64,000 bases of DNA from Algorimicrobium echini (GTDB lineage: Bacteria; Bacteroidota; Bacteroidia; Flavobacteriales; Flavobacteriaceae), in NCBI RefSeq assembly GCF_900115185.1, contig NZ_FOVN01000002.1:156335-220334 (forward strand), written 5' to 3'. The notes under the pieces were generated by a model. It was not told where the DNA came from. It saw nothing but the letters and a program-made list of their open reading frames with translations, and did not search any database. Positions 18,633-27,912 of this stretch are shown in pieces. Positions within the stretch are counted from its first letter, which is position 1. Each line of letters begins with the position of its first letter. Both the position numbers and the translations under genes were made by a program.

Positions 18633-20057
18633 TTAACAATCTGTTAAATGCACGCCAACAGCAAGACCACCTTCACTGGTTTCTTTGTATTTCGAATTCA
18701 TATCTTTGGCGGTTTCCCACATGGTTTGAACAACTTTATCTAGTGGTACTTTTACATTATTTGGATCGGTATCTAAAGCTAATTCTGCGGCATTAATGGC
18801 TTTAATAGCTCCCATTGAGTTACGCTCAATACACGGAATTTGTACCAATCCACCAATAGGGTCGCAGGTAAGACCTAAATGATGTTCCATGGCTATTTCG
18901 GCAGCAATTAAAACCTGTTCAGGAGTGCCACCTAACATTTCGCACAGCGCTCCAGCTGCCATAGCAGACGAGACGCCAATTTCTGCTTGACAACCACCCA
19001 TGGCTGCAGAAATAGTAGCCCCTTTTTTAAATATTGAGCCAATTTCTCCGGCTACTAGTAAGAATTTTTTAATATGCTCAAAATCGGCTTCATGATTTTC
19101 TATAACCATATAATACATTAAAACAGCTGGAATAACACCTGCACTTCCGTTTGTTGGCGCTGTTACAACACGACCTAAAGAAGCGTTGACTTCATTTACC
19201 GCTAAAGCAAAACAGCTAACCCATTTTAAAATTTGTCGGAATTTAACTTCTGTCTGACGGATACTTTGTAACCATGTTTCAGGTGAATCATAAGGTACAC
19301 CATCTTTTAATTTTTGATGCATATCAAAAGCACGACGACGTACATTTAAACCACCTGGTAAATTTCCTTCGGTATGGCAACCAACGTACATACATTCCAA
19401 CATGGTATTCCAAATACGTTTTAATTCAAAATCAATAGTTTCTTCATCACGAATTGATTTTTCGTTTTCTAAAACCACACCAGAAATAGGTAAATTTAAT
19501 TGCTTACAAAAATCAAGCAATTTCACACCATTTTCAACAGGATAGGGGAAAGTACAGTAAAATATAATTTTGTTGGCTTTAGAATTCTGTCGTTCCTCTT
19601 GAACAACAAATCCACCACCAATAGAATAGTAATAAGCATGGGATTTCCTACCATTAATAACAGCTGTAAAACGCATACCATTAGCATGAAATGGTAAAAA
19701 CTTTCTATTAAAAACAATATCTCTTTTCGGGTCGAAATCAATAGTACGTTCGTTATTAAATCGTAATTTCTTAGTATTATTTATAGCGGCAATTATTACA
19801 TCAATCGTATCTACTGGAATATATTCCGGATCGGCACCACTTAAGCCAAGCATAACCGCATAATCTGTAGCATGGCCCTTTCCTGTTAAAGATAAGGATC
19901 CATATAAGTCTACTGTTATGCTTTCTACCTTTTCAAATCTATTTTTAGATTTTAAATCGGCAATCCACCGTTCTGCTGCTCTCCAAGGTCCTAAAGTATG
20001 TGAACTTGAAGGTCCAACACCTATTTTTAGCATATCAAAAACAGAAATACACTCCAT
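18633..20057 (-). CDS. sdaA: L-serine ammonia-lyase (serine dehydratase)
   Basis: The 474-residue single-chain enzyme contains the N-terminal beta domain ([24 protein letters not shown]) and the C-terminal alpha domain with the cysteines that bind a [4Fe-4S] cluster: [26 protein letters not shown] and VQIPCIERN. It converts L-serine to pyruvate and ammonia. A TATATTTG -7 box lies just upstream. Its end converges on the NTF2-like gene, with a 19-base gap. Confidence 0.95.
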   Translation of the reverse strand: MECISVFDMLKIGVGPSSSHTLGPWRAAERWIADLKSKNRFEKVESITVDLYGSLSLTGKGHATDYAVMLGLSGADPEYIPVDTIDVIIAAINNTKKLRFNNERTIDFDPKRDIVFNRKFLPFHANGMRFTAVINGRKSHAYYYSIGGGFVVQEERQNSKANKIIFYCTFPYPVENGVKLLDFCKQLNLPISGVVLENEKSIRDEETIDFELKRIWNTMLECMYVGCHTEGNLPGGLNVRRRAFDMHQKLKDGVPYDSPETWLQSIRQTEVKFRQILKWVSCFALAVNEVNASLGRVVTAPTNGSAGVIPAVLMYYMVIENHEADFEHIKKFLLVAGEIGSIFKKGATISAAMGGCQAEIGVSSAMAAGALCEMLGGTPEQVLIAAEIAMEHHLGLTCDPIGGLVQIPCIERNSMGAIKAINAAELALDTDPNNVKVPLDKVVQTMWETAKDMNSKYKETSEGGLAVGVHLTDC

Positions 20058-20081
20058 GTAATAATCATTTTAATTTAAGGG

Positions 20082-20089
20082 CAAATATA
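20082..20089 (-). promoter_or_regulatory. -7 box for sdaA
   Basis: On the - strand it reads TATATTTG, matching TAnnTTTG, and ends 24 bases before the sdaA ATG. It shows that sdaA has its own promoter downstream of the lipoprotein gene. Confidence 0.55.
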
Positions 20090-20144
20090 CATTTAGTTTA
20101 CGATGAATTTTAACAAACTCAAGGATATTCCTCAAGATTTTAAC

Positions 20145-20630
20145 CTAGCGTTTTTTAAAATTTGTAATACCATAAGACTCCATGACTACATTAATGTCAG
20201 AGAAGTCTTGTTTACCTACGTTGTCAGCAGGAACTACAACTACACGGAAAACCTGATTTCGTGTCCATGAGCTATCTAGCGTATTAAAATTAACAGTTCC
20301 ATCTAAAAAGAAGCGGACATCTGTACGTGTAAAATCGAAGTTATACATTAAAGAACCATCTTCAAACTGTACAGTTTGAGGCAGTAAGCGCCAAACTTCT
20401 TGTCCATCTACAATTTCCCATAGAATATAAACCAATGTTACATCAGCGGGATAAGTATTAAAACCATACGGTTCAAAATATTCATAATTATTACCAGCTG
20501 TAAAGTCGAGTTCAATTTCAAAAGCCGGTGAAACAATTAGGCCACCATCTCTACCTGGAGGTCCTTGAGGTCCTTCGCAAGCGGTAAATAATAAAAAGGA
20601 TGTAATTATTACTGTTATCAGATTTTTCAT
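20145..20630 (-). CDS. Lipoprotein with a short collagen-like stretch
   Basis: The 161-residue protein has a signal peptide and lipobox ending at C18 (LLFTAC), then EGPQGPPGRDGG, a brief Gly-X-X' run just after the lipidated cysteine. The rest looks like a beta-rich domain with many aromatic residues. Similar short lipoproteins with a GPQGPPG tether are common in Bacteroidota; the function is unknown. The tether could lift the domain away from the membrane. Confidence 0.75.
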   Translation of the reverse strand: MKNLITVIITSFLLFTACEGPQGPPGRDGGLIVSPAFEIELDFTAGNNYEYFEPYGFNTYPADVTLVYILWEIVDGQEVWRLLPQTVQFEDGSLMYNFDFTRTDVRFFLDGTVNFNTLDSSWTRNQVFRVVVVPADNVGKQDFSDINVVMESYGITNFKKR

Positions 20631-20706
20631 AAATTATTTTTTATTAGTAAAAATACTAATATTTCCATTCACACAAGCGTTTTGAAGCGATATTAACATA
20701 GGAATC

Positions 20707-20747
20707 TGACAACGTGTCACTTTTTTTGTCATGGCACAATCATTGAC
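20707..20747 (+). promoter_or_regulatory. Candidate sigma-54-type promoter with upstream palindrome, dnaK
   Basis: TGGCACAATCATTGAC at 20732-20747 matches the -24/-12 pattern TGGCACR-N4-TTGCW, with GG and the second G at the correct 12-base spacing and one mismatch (GA for GC). Upstream at 20707-20719 is the perfect palindrome TGACA-ACG-TGTCA, which could bind an activator or repressor. No CIRCE element was found. The assignment is by eye and remains a hypothesis. Confidence 0.4.
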
Positions 20748-20754
20748 TTATACA

Positions 20755-20802
20755 TTCCGAAAATAAATAAGAACACAACACTTCCGGAATTATATTTCGG
20801 AA
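20755..20802 (+). promoter_or_regulatory. Cluster of TTCCGAA-type palindromic elements before dnaK
   Basis: Three related elements lie in 48 bases: TTCCGAAA at 20755-20762, the perfect palindrome TTCCGGAA at 20782-20789, and TTTCGGAA at 20795-20802, the inverse of the first. TATATTTC at 20791-20798 also resembles a -7 box with one mismatch. Together they could be an operator or a leader hairpin in the dnaK 5' untranslated region. Confidence 0.35.
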
Positions 20803-20828
20803 AATACAAATTAAAATAAATAACTATT

Positions 20829-22736
20829 ATGAGTAAAATTATTGGAATCGATTTAGGTACAACTAACTCTTGTGTTTCTGTAATGGAGGGTAATGAGCCA
20901 GTTGTAATACCAAATGCAGAAGGTAAGAGAACAACACCATCTGTAATCGCTTTCGTTGAAGGCGGTGAAATTAAAGTTGGTGATCCAGCAAAACGTCAAG
21001 CCGTTACAAATCCTGAAAAAACGGTTTATTCTATTAAGCGTTTTATGGGTAATAAATTTTCTGAATCATCAAAAGAAGCAGGACGTGTACCTTATAAAGT
21101 AGTAAAAGGCGATAACGATACACCACGTGTAGACGTTGATGGTCGTTTGTATACACCACAGGAATTATCAGCAATGATTCTTCAGAAAATGAAGAAAACA
21201 GCTGAAGACTATTTAGGTCAAGATGTAACTCGTGCTGTTATTACAGTACCAGCTTACTTTAATGATTCACAGCGTCAAGCAACTAAAGAAGCTGGAGAAA
21301 TTGCCGGTTTAAAAGTAGAGCGTATTATTAACGAGCCTACTGCTGCAGCTTTAGCTTATGGAATGGATAAAAAAGGAACTGACCAAAAAATCGTTGTATT
21401 CGATTTTGGAGGTGGTACCCATGATGTTTCTATTTTAGAATTAGGTGACGGTGTTTTTGAAGTATTATCTACCGATGGTGACACCCATTTAGGTGGTGAT
21501 GATGTAGATGAAAAAATCATTAACTGGTTGGCTGATGAGTTTAAATCTGAAGAAGACATTGATTTACGTAAAGACCCAATGGCTTTACAACGTTTAAAAG
21601 AAGCTGCCGAAAAAGCGAAAATTGAATTATCATCTGCAGCGCAAACAGAAATTAACTTACCATATGTTACGGCTACGGCAAGTGGACCAAAACACTTGGT
21701 ACGCACCTTATCACGTTCTAAATTTGAACAGTTAATTGACGATTTGGTAAAACGCACAATTGCACCTTGCGAATCTGCATTAAAAGCTGCAGGTATTACT
21801 AAAAACGATATTGATCAAATTATTTTGGTTGGTGGTTCTACACGAATTCCTGCTGTTCAGGAAGCAGTTGAGAAATTCTTCGGAAAAAAACCAAGCAAAG
21901 GTGTAAACCCTGATGAAGTTGTTTCTTTAGGAGCGGCTATTCAAGGTGGTGTTTTAACAGGTGATGTTAAAGATGTATTGTTATTAGATGTTACACCTTT
22001 ATCATTAGGTATTGAAACCATGGGTAACGTGATGACCAAGCTTATTGAAGCCAACACGACTATTCCAACTAAGAAATCGCAAGTTTTCTCTACAGCAGCT
22101 GACAACCAGCCGTCTGTTGAAATCCATGTGTTACAAGGAGAGCGTGCAATGGCTGCCGACAACAAAACAATTGGACGTTTCCATTTAGATGGTATTCCAC
22201 CAGCAAAACGTGGAACACCGCAAATTGAAGTAACGTTTGATATTGACGCTAATGGTATCATTAAAGTTTCGGCAACAGATAAAGCGACAAACAAAACTCA
22301 AGATATTCGTATTGAAGCTTCTTCAGGATTATCAGAAGAAGAAATTCAAAAAATGAAAGCAGATGCTGAAGCCAATGCCGATGCCGATGCGAAAGCAAAA
22401 GAAACTGCTGAAAAATTGAATGCTGCTGATGCGATGATTTTCCAAACGGAGAGTCAGCTGAAAGAATTTGGTGAAAAATTATCTGACGATAAGAAAAAGC
22501 CAATTGAAGAAGCACTTGAAGAATTGAAAAAAGCTTACGAAACAAAAGATATTGCCGTTATTGATCCAGCTTTAGAGAAAATTAACGAAGCATGGAAAGT
22601 AGCCAGCGAGGAAATGTATAAAGCACAAGCAGATGGCCAACAAGCTGGTCCAGAAGCAGGTCCTGATACCAATGCAGGAACAGATGCTAACGAAGGAAGC
22701 GACGTAGAAGACGTGGATTTCGAAGAAGTGAAGTAA
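20829..22736 (+). CDS. dnaK: Chaperone DnaK (Hsp70)
   Basis: The 635-residue protein is a full-length Hsp70. It has the N-terminal [17 protein letters not shown] phosphate loop, the ATPase segments [29 protein letters not shown] and [12 protein letters not shown], a substrate-binding domain with [15 protein letters not shown], and the acidic C-terminal tail ending EEVDFEEVK-like. It folds and protects cytoplasmic proteins with DnaJ and GrpE, neither of which is in this window. The upstream region is unusually rich in palindromes, and three hairpins follow the stop codon. Confidence 0.98.
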   Translation: MSKIIGIDLGTTNSCVSVMEGNEPVVIPNAEGKRTTPSVIAFVEGGEIKVGDPAKRQAVTNPEKTVYSIKRFMGNKFSESSKEAGRVPYKVVKGDNDTPRVDVDGRLYTPQELSAMILQKMKKTAEDYLGQDVTRAVITVPAYFNDSQRQATKEAGEIAGLKVERIINEPTAAALAYGMDKKGTDQKIVVFDFGGGTHDVSILELGDGVFEVLSTDGDTHLGGDDVDEKIINWLADEFKSEEDIDLRKDPMALQRLKEAAEKAKIELSSAAQTEINLPYVTATASGPKHLVRTLSRSKFEQLIDDLVKRTIAPCESALKAAGITKNDIDQIILVGGSTRIPAVQEAVEKFFGKKPSKGVNPDEVVSLGAAIQGGVLTGDVKDVLLLDVTPLSLGIETMGNVMTKLIEANTTIPTKKSQVFSTAADNQPSVEIHVLQGERAMAADNKTIGRFHLDGIPPAKRGTPQIEVTFDIDANGIIKVSATDKATNKTQDIRIEASSGLSEEEIQKMKADAEANADADAKAKETAEKLNAADAMIFQTESQLKEFGEKLSDDKKKPIEEALEELKKAYETKDIAVIDPALEKINEAWKVASEEMYKAQADGQQAGPEAGPDTNAGTDANEGSDVEDVDFEEVK

Positions 22737-22748
22737 ACAGAGAGCCAT

Positions 22749-22804
22749 TCCCGATTTTTTAATCGGGATTGTGTGAATCGTTTATCCCAAATTTATTTTG
22801 GGAT
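22749..22804 (+). terminator. Two tandem hairpins after dnaK
   Basis: Hairpin one has the stem TCCCGATT / AATCGGGA (22749-22768) with a TTTT loop. Hairpin two has the stem ATCCCAAA / TTTGGGAT (22784-22804) with loop TTTAT. Neither has a long T tail, so they may protect the mRNA 3' end or act with the terminator that follows. Confidence 0.5.
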
Positions 22805-22814
22805 CTCATAAAAC

Positions 22815-22852
22815 TAAAACGCAATCATTAATTTGGTTGCGTTTTTTTATGT
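22815..22852 (+). terminator. dnaK terminator, copy 1 of a 38-bp direct repeat
   Basis: The stem AAAACGCAA / TTGCGTTTT closes a 12-base loop and is followed by a T run, a good intrinsic terminator. The whole 38-base segment is repeated exactly at 26091-26128, after the next gene. Confidence 0.85.
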
Positions 22853-22897
22853 TTAAATTTTTATAGATATTTAAAAATCTAAATTAACCATCTACTT

Positions 22898-25800
22898 ATG
22901 AAGAATTCCTACTTAACCCTATTTTTAATTTTATTTTCCGCTTTTGTGCAAGCTCAAGAGCCTTTTGTAACTACTTGGCAGGTTGAAGATGGTGATTTGC
23001 AAATACAAATTTCGGACGCCAATAATACTTCAGATATTTACAACTACTCTATTGATTTTGGAGATGGTGTTGTGGAAAATAATGTTACAGGAGATATTAG
23101 TCATACTTTTGCACAAGCAGGAACTTATACAGTAAGTATTTCTGGTGTTTTTCCAAGAATTGTTTTTAGTAATTCATTATACAATAGCAGATTGAAAATC
23201 AGAAGTGTCGAACAATGGGGAGATATACAATGGAAATCTATGAAAAATGCATTTTCAGGATGTAGTAATTTGATTATTAACGCAACAGATTCACCAAACT
23301 TATCTCAAGTTACGAGTTTAGAGTTAATGTTTCGTGGAGCTACTAATTTGAATCAATCACTAAATAATTGGGATGTTTCAAATATATCAAACATGAGTTA
23401 TATGTTTCAGTATGCTAATTCATTTAATCAACCATTAAATAACTGGGATGTTTCGAATGTTACTAATATGAGTGGTATGTTTTATGATGCAAACTCTTTT
23501 AATCAACCAATTGGAAGCTGGAATGTGTCTAATGTTACGGAGATGAGTTACTTATTTTATTCTGCAACTAATTTCAATCAAAATATTGATTTGTGGGATG
23601 TTTCTAATGTTGAAAATATGAGTTTAATGTTTAGAGATGCAACATCATTTAATCAGTCGTTAAATAATTGGAACGTATCAAATGTAACATCAATGGGTGA
23701 AATGTTTAAAAATGCTACATCATTTAATCAGCCTCTAAATAACTGGAATTTGGATAGTGTGAATTTTCTTCAAGAAATATTTTCAGGAGCCACTTCTTTT
23801 GATCAACCTCTTAACAATTGGAGATTTCCAAATGTTTCTCGATTAGATGATATATTTTATAATGCTGTTAGTTTTAATGGGGCAATTAATGAATGGGATG
23901 TTTCCAATATTTCCTACATGGAAAATTTATTCAATGGAGCAGTTAGTTTTAACCAGCCTCTTGAAAATTGGAATGTATCTAATGTGATAGGCATGTTTGG
24001 TATATTTAGAGGAGCATCATCTTTTAACCAATCTTTAAATAATTGGGATATTTCAAATGTAACTAGTCTAGGAGAAGCATTTTTTGAAGCATCTAATTTT
24101 AATCAACCACTTGATAATTGGAATGTTCAAAACGTTACCAATATGCAAAAGATGTTTTCAGGAGCAATTGCATTTAATCAGCCAATAGGAAACTGGAATG
24201 TAGCAAATGTAAATAATTTAAATCAAACTTTTAATAATGCAATTAGCTTTAACCAACTAATTAACGATTGGGATGTTTCAAATGTTCAAACTATGGTAGG
24301 TACATTTTCTGGAGCTTCTAGTTTTAATCAACCACTTGATAATTGGAATATAGTTAATGTTTATAGCATGTCTAGTTTGTTTAATGGTGCTATTCAGTTT
24401 AATCAAGATATAAGTAATTGGGATATTTCGAATGTCCAGCAATTAAACTTTATGTTTAATAATGCACACTCTTTCAATCAGGACATTTCAAACTGGCAAT
24501 TTAGAGATGGTTTATATTTACATGATTTTCTTAATTTTTCTGGATTAGATTCCGATAATTATGACGCATTATTGTTAAACTTTTTTAATTTAGGAATACA
24601 ACCATCAAGTTTTGGCCAAAATACAGGTTTAGGTGCAAGAGAATTAAAGTTCTGTGATATAGATACTAGAACGAATTTAATAAATAATGGATGGACATTT
24701 ATAGGAGATTCATTATCAAATGAGTGTAATTCTGTTTCTGGTGTGGTTTATTATGACCAAGATGAAAATGGTTGTACTGTATTAGATATTAATGTTAATA
24801 ACATTTTTGTAAATGCATATAGTAATAATATAAGTAATGCTAAACTGGTTAATGAAAGTGAATATATACTTTATACTAGTGATAACTCTTTAACATTATC
24901 AATTATTAACATTCCAGATTACTTTACTGCAACACCACAATCTACAACCGTAGATTTCTCCATAACATCCACAGAACAAGTCGATTTTTGTTTAACAGCC
25001 AACCAAACAATTGAAGATTTAAATATTAAGCTTTTACCAATAGCTGATGCAAGACCTGGTTTTGAAGCAAATTATAAGTTAATAATAGAAAATAGAGGAA
25101 CAGAGATGATTAATAACATTTCTGCAAGTGTGTTATTTGATGATGCCAAGCAATCTTTTATTTCGGCAACGCCTGCGGAATCGAGCGCGTCTTCCAATAG
25201 ATTAGATTTTTCTATTGCCAGTCTGAATCCTTTTGCTAAACACGAAATAAACCTTGTTATGCAAACATTTGCACCACCCACTGTAAATAGTGATGATGTT
25301 TTGAATTTTACAGCTTCGGTTTTACCAAGTATGAATGATTATTCACCAGATAATAATACTTATGACCTAGAACAAATTGTGGTGAATTCTTTTGATCCAA
25401 ATGATAAACGGGTGGTTCAAGGAAACACAATAACTACGGATGAAACCAGTAATTATTTAGATTATATTATCAGATTTCAAAATACAGGATCTGCAAATGC
25501 AATAAATGTAAAAATTACAGATAATTTACATCCTAATCTGGACTGGAGTACGTTAAGCGTAACAAGTGCGAGTCATGATTATAACGTGAATCTAATAAGT
25601 TTAAATATAGTTAATGGAAATAATGTAGAATTTAGTTTTGATAACATAAACTTGCCATCTGAAATGCAAAACGAACCAGAAAGCCATGGTTATATTGCCT
25701 ACAAAATTAAACCTATTAATAGTATTGGAGAAGGTGATGTTATGAGTGGAAATGCCAGTATTTATTTCGATTATAATTTGCCAATTATTACCAATACAGT

Positions 25801-26077
25801 CTCAACCGAAGTGGTAAATCCATTAAGCAATGACGAATTTTTTATTGATAATAATGTTGTGATATACCCAAATCCTGCAGTTGACGTTATTTTTATTAAA
25901 AAGAAGTCAAACACGCAATTACATTCTGTAAAATTATATAACATACAAGGTCGAGAATTAATCAATTTAAAAGGAAATATTAACTATATAGATACACGTG
26001 AAATAGCGTCAGGTGCATATATTTTGAAAATGGAAACAAATTTTGGTAATTTAAACAAACAGATTATTATTGAGTAA
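22898..26077 (+). CDS. BspA/DUF285-repeat surface protein with T9SS sorting domain
   Basis: The 1059-residue secreted protein has a signal peptide (cut near FVQAQ), then a PKD-like domain (SIDFGDGVVENN, about 45-90). About 16 repeats of 25 residues follow (roughly residues 140-560) with the core NWDVSNVTNMSGMF..A.SFNQPL, the BspA/DUF285 leucine-rich-like type. After these come DUF11-like adhesion domains, one beginning SFDPNDKRVV, and a C-terminal T9SS type A sorting domain (IYPNPAVDVIFIK to the end). It should be exported and anchored or released at the cell surface. BspA repeats are linked to adhesion. The gene is flanked by a 38-bp direct repeat of the dnaK terminator. Confidence 0.92.
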   Translation: MKNSYLTLFLILFSAFVQAQEPFVTTWQVEDGDLQIQISDANNTSDIYNYSIDFGDGVVENNVTGDISHTFAQAGTYTVSISGVFPRIVFSNSLYNSRLKIRSVEQWGDIQWKSMKNAFSGCSNLIINATDSPNLSQVTSLELMFRGATNLNQSLNNWDVSNISNMSYMFQYANSFNQPLNNWDVSNVTNMSGMFYDANSFNQPIGSWNVSNVTEMSYLFYSATNFNQNIDLWDVSNVENMSLMFRDATSFNQSLNNWNVSNVTSMGEMFKNATSFNQPLNNWNLDSVNFLQEIFSGATSFDQPLNNWRFPNVSRLDDIFYNAVSFNGAINEWDVSNISYMENLFNGAVSFNQPLENWNVSNVIGMFGIFRGASSFNQSLNNWDISNVTSLGEAFFEASNFNQPLDNWNVQNVTNMQKMFSGAIAFNQPIGNWNVANVNNLNQTFNNAISFNQLINDWDVSNVQTMVGTFSGASSFNQPLDNWNIVNVYSMSSLFNGAIQFNQDISNWDISNVQQLNFMFNNAHSFNQDISNWQFRDGLYLHDFLNFSGLDSDNYDALLLNFFNLGIQPSSFGQNTGLGARELKFCDIDTRTNLINNGWTFIGDSLSNECNSVSGVVYYDQDENGCTVLDINVNNIFVNAYSNNISNAKLVNESEYILYTSDNSLTLSIINIPDYFTATPQSTTVDFSITSTEQVDFCLTANQTIEDLNIKLLPIADARPGFEANYKLIIENRGTEMINNISASVLFDDAKQSFISATPAESSASSNRLDFSIASLNPFAKHEINLVMQTFAPPTVNSDDVLNFTASVLPSMNDYSPDNNTYDLEQIVVNSFDPNDKRVVQGNTITTDETSNYLDYIIRFQNTGSANAINVKITDNLHPNLDWSTLSVTSASHDYNVNLISLNIVNGNNVEFSFDNINLPSEMQNEPESHGYIAYKIKPINSIGEGDVMSGNASIYFDYNLPIITNTVSTEVVNPLSNDEFFIDNNVVIYPNPAVDVIFIKKKSNTQLHSVKLYNIQGRELINLKGNINYIDTREIASGAYILKMETNFGNLNKQIIIE

Positions 26078-26090
26078 TTGATTTTAAAAT

Positions 26091-26128
26091 TAAAACGCAA
26101 TCATTAATTTGGTTGCGTTTTTTTATGT
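26091..26128 (+). terminator. Terminator after the BspA-repeat gene, copy 2 of the 38-bp direct repeat
   Basis: It is identical over all 38 bases to 22815-22852. It has the same stem (AAAACGCAA / TTGCGTTTT), the same loop and the same T run; sequence similarity stops sharply on both sides. Confidence 0.85.
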
Positions 26129-26134
26129 ATATAC

Positions 26135-26159
26135 CTAACAAGTTTTTAAAACCTGTTAG
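26135..26159. repeat. Palindromic element, possible second terminator
   Basis: CTAACAAGTTTT and AAAACCTGTTAG form a 12-base inverted repeat with one mismatch around a single base, followed by a T-rich run. Palindromes of this AACCTGTTAG kind recur between genes in flavobacterial genomes as I recall them, so it may be a dispersed repeat and a terminator in one. Confidence 0.5.
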
Positions 26160-26235
26160 TTATTTTTTTATTAAAGGTTGAAGTTGTGAACCAGTAATTT
26201 CATTTTATAAACTATGCGTGCATAATAAATTCTAG

Positions 26236-26243
26236 TATATTTG
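26236..26243 (+). promoter_or_regulatory. -7 box for the second nitronate monooxygenase-like gene
   Basis: TATATTTG matches TAnnTTTG. A TATG 19 bases upstream (26213-26216) is a three-of-four match to the TTTG -33 box. The box covers a TTG codon at 26241 that could otherwise be taken as the gene start. Confidence 0.55.
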
Positions 26244-26267
26244 CTTTATAATATAAAACGGAAATAT

Positions 26268-27215
26268 ATGTCAACCCAACTCACCGATCTTCTCAAAATA
26301 AAACACCCAATCATTATGGCGCCTATGTTTTTGGTTTCCAATACGGCTATGGTAATCGAAGGGATGAAAAGTGGTATTGCAGGTTGTATTCCAGCCTTAA
26401 ACTATAGAACTTTAGATGAATTACGAGTTTCTATAAATGAGTTAAAAGCAGCAAAGGTTTCAGGTGGTGCTTTTGGATATAATCTGATTGTAAATAAATC
26501 CAACATTAAGTATAAAGAGCAATTACGTGTGATTTGTGAAGAAGGTTGCGATTTCATATTAACCTCTTTAGGAAATCCAGAAGAAACCATTAGAGAAGCG
26601 CATGCCGTTGGTATTAAAGTGTTTTGTGATGTAACCGATTTACATTTCGCCAAAAAAGTAGAACAATTAGGTGCTGATGCAGCCGTAGCTGTAAATAGTG
26701 AAGCTGGTGGGCATCGTGGTAATTTATCGCCACAAGAACTAACCAGTTTACTACATAAAGAATTAAATATTCCAGTCATTTCCGCTGGAGGTGTGGGTTG
26801 TAAAGCAGATATAAATACCATGTTAAGCTATGGAGCGGCAGGTGTTTCTGTAGGAAGTCCGTTTATTGCTTCTATTGAAGCTGGTGTTACGGACGACTAT
26901 AAACAAGCCTGTGTGGATTATGGTGCAGATGATATAGTGATGACAGAGCGTATTTCAGGAACACCGTGTACAGTAATTAATACGCCTTATGTACAGAAAA
27001 TTGGTACAAAATCAACGGGTTTAGAAAAGCTACTAAATAAAAATAAAACCCTAAAAAAATGGGTAAAAATGATTCGTTTTTATATCGGGATGAAAACTAC
27101 TGAAAAAGCAGCTTTACAAGCCACTTATAAAACAGTTTGGGTAGCTGGACCTAGTATTGAACATACCAAAGCTATTTTGCCAACACGTGAGATTGTTGAG
27201 AATCTGACTAATTAG
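26268..27215 (+). CDS. Nitronate monooxygenase-like flavoprotein (copy 2)
   Basis: The 315-residue FMN-barrel protein shows APMFLVSNTAMV near the N-terminus, NSEAGGHRGNL with the conserved histidine, and SAGGVGCKADI plus GAAGVSVGSPFIAS for FMN phosphate binding. It is a paralogue of 8848-9825 but clearly diverged. Relatives oxidise nitronates or act on quinones and flavins; I cannot choose. I take the ATG at 26268. The TTG at 26241 falls in the promoter box. It ends three bases before the convergent hydrolase. Confidence 0.87.
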   Translation: MSTQLTDLLKIKHPIIMAPMFLVSNTAMVIEGMKSGIAGCIPALNYRTLDELRVSINELKAAKVSGGAFGYNLIVNKSNIKYKEQLRVICEEGCDFILTSLGNPEETIREAHAVGIKVFCDVTDLHFAKKVEQLGADAAVAVNSEAGGHRGNLSPQELTSLLHKELNIPVISAGGVGCKADINTMLSYGAAGVSVGSPFIASIEAGVTDDYKQACVDYGADDIVMTERISGTPCTVINTPYVQKIGTKSTGLEKLLNKNKTLKKWVKMIRFYIGMKTTEKAALQATYKTVWVAGPSIEHTKAILPTREIVENLTN

Positions 27216-27218
27216 CAA

Positions 27219-27860
27219 TTATACCAAACTTGTTATTAAATCTACATTTACAACATGTTTGCCTTCAAAAGGAATTATTTGCAAGCGGTTTCCAAATAAT
27301 TCGGTAGCGCGCGTTTCTTCGTGATGGATGCGTTCTTCATTTAAATAGTCATCTTCAGTACCATAAATAAGCGATACTTTGGTTGATGCATCTAAATATT
27401 GAAAATCAGCAGCCACTAATTCTTTTGGAATTCCGCCAGAATGCAATACCAGTTGGGAACATTTCAGTTGGCGTTTGGCAAGATATCGCGTTGCCACACT
27501 CACACCTTGTGAATACCCTAAAACAATTAAATTTATTCCGTCAGGAAGGCCTTCCGCTTCCAGAACGGAATCAAAATAACGCATAATATTCTCGGTGTCT
27601 TTAACCGTGGTTTCTTTTGTTAACCAACTGGCTCCAACATGTTTAAATTTGGGTGGTGTGTAGTATTTACTTGGTGCTTGAGGTGCAATAATATAATTTT
27701 CTTCCGCAGATAAGTTTTGAAAATATCTTAAAAAATATCGACTTAAATAACCCATACCATGACAAACAAACCAAACGTTTTTTGTAGATGCCGTTAATGT
27801 ATTTAATGTGGCATAACTATTCGTGGTGGTGTAAGATATTTCCTTTTCAGTTAGATTCAT
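27219..27860 (-). CDS. Small alpha/beta hydrolase (carboxylesterase/phospholipase type)
   Basis: The 213-residue single-domain hydrolase has a WFVCHGMGY oxyanion segment, the nucleophile elbow LGYSQGVSV, a probable acid in YGTEDDYLNE and a histidine in EGKHVVN. This layout fits the carboxylesterase/phospholipase-like family. It has no signal peptide. It is divergent from menI with only 52 bases between, so the two may share control. Because no standard menH (SHCHC synthase, also an alpha/beta hydrolase) is seen in the menaquinone cluster, it is a weak candidate for that step. Its elbow differs from the usual MenH pattern. Confidence 0.75.
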   Translation of the reverse strand: MNLTEKEISYTTTNSYATLNTLTASTKNVWFVCHGMGYLSRYFLRYFQNLSAEENYIIAPQAPSKYYTPPKFKHVGASWLTKETTVKDTENIMRYFDSVLEAEGLPDGINLIVLGYSQGVSVATRYLAKRQLKCSQLVLHSGGIPKELVAADFQYLDASTKVSLIYGTEDDYLNEERIHHEETRATELFGNRLQIIPFEGKHVVNVDLITSLV

Positions 27861-27912
27861 TTGTTATTGGTGTTTTGTACTTTTACATTTCGATCTAAAA
27901 ATACAGAATTTT

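Noticed and set aside
21356-22545. Three ORFs of 94-133 residues on the - strand inside dnaK
   Set aside because: They are antisense to highly conserved DnaK sequence and show no recognisable protein features.
23340-24500. Repeated DNA in the BspA-like gene as a tandem repeat locus of its own
   Set aside because: The 75-bp periodicity is the coding of 25-residue protein repeats; codons vary between copies, so it is not a recent DNA array.
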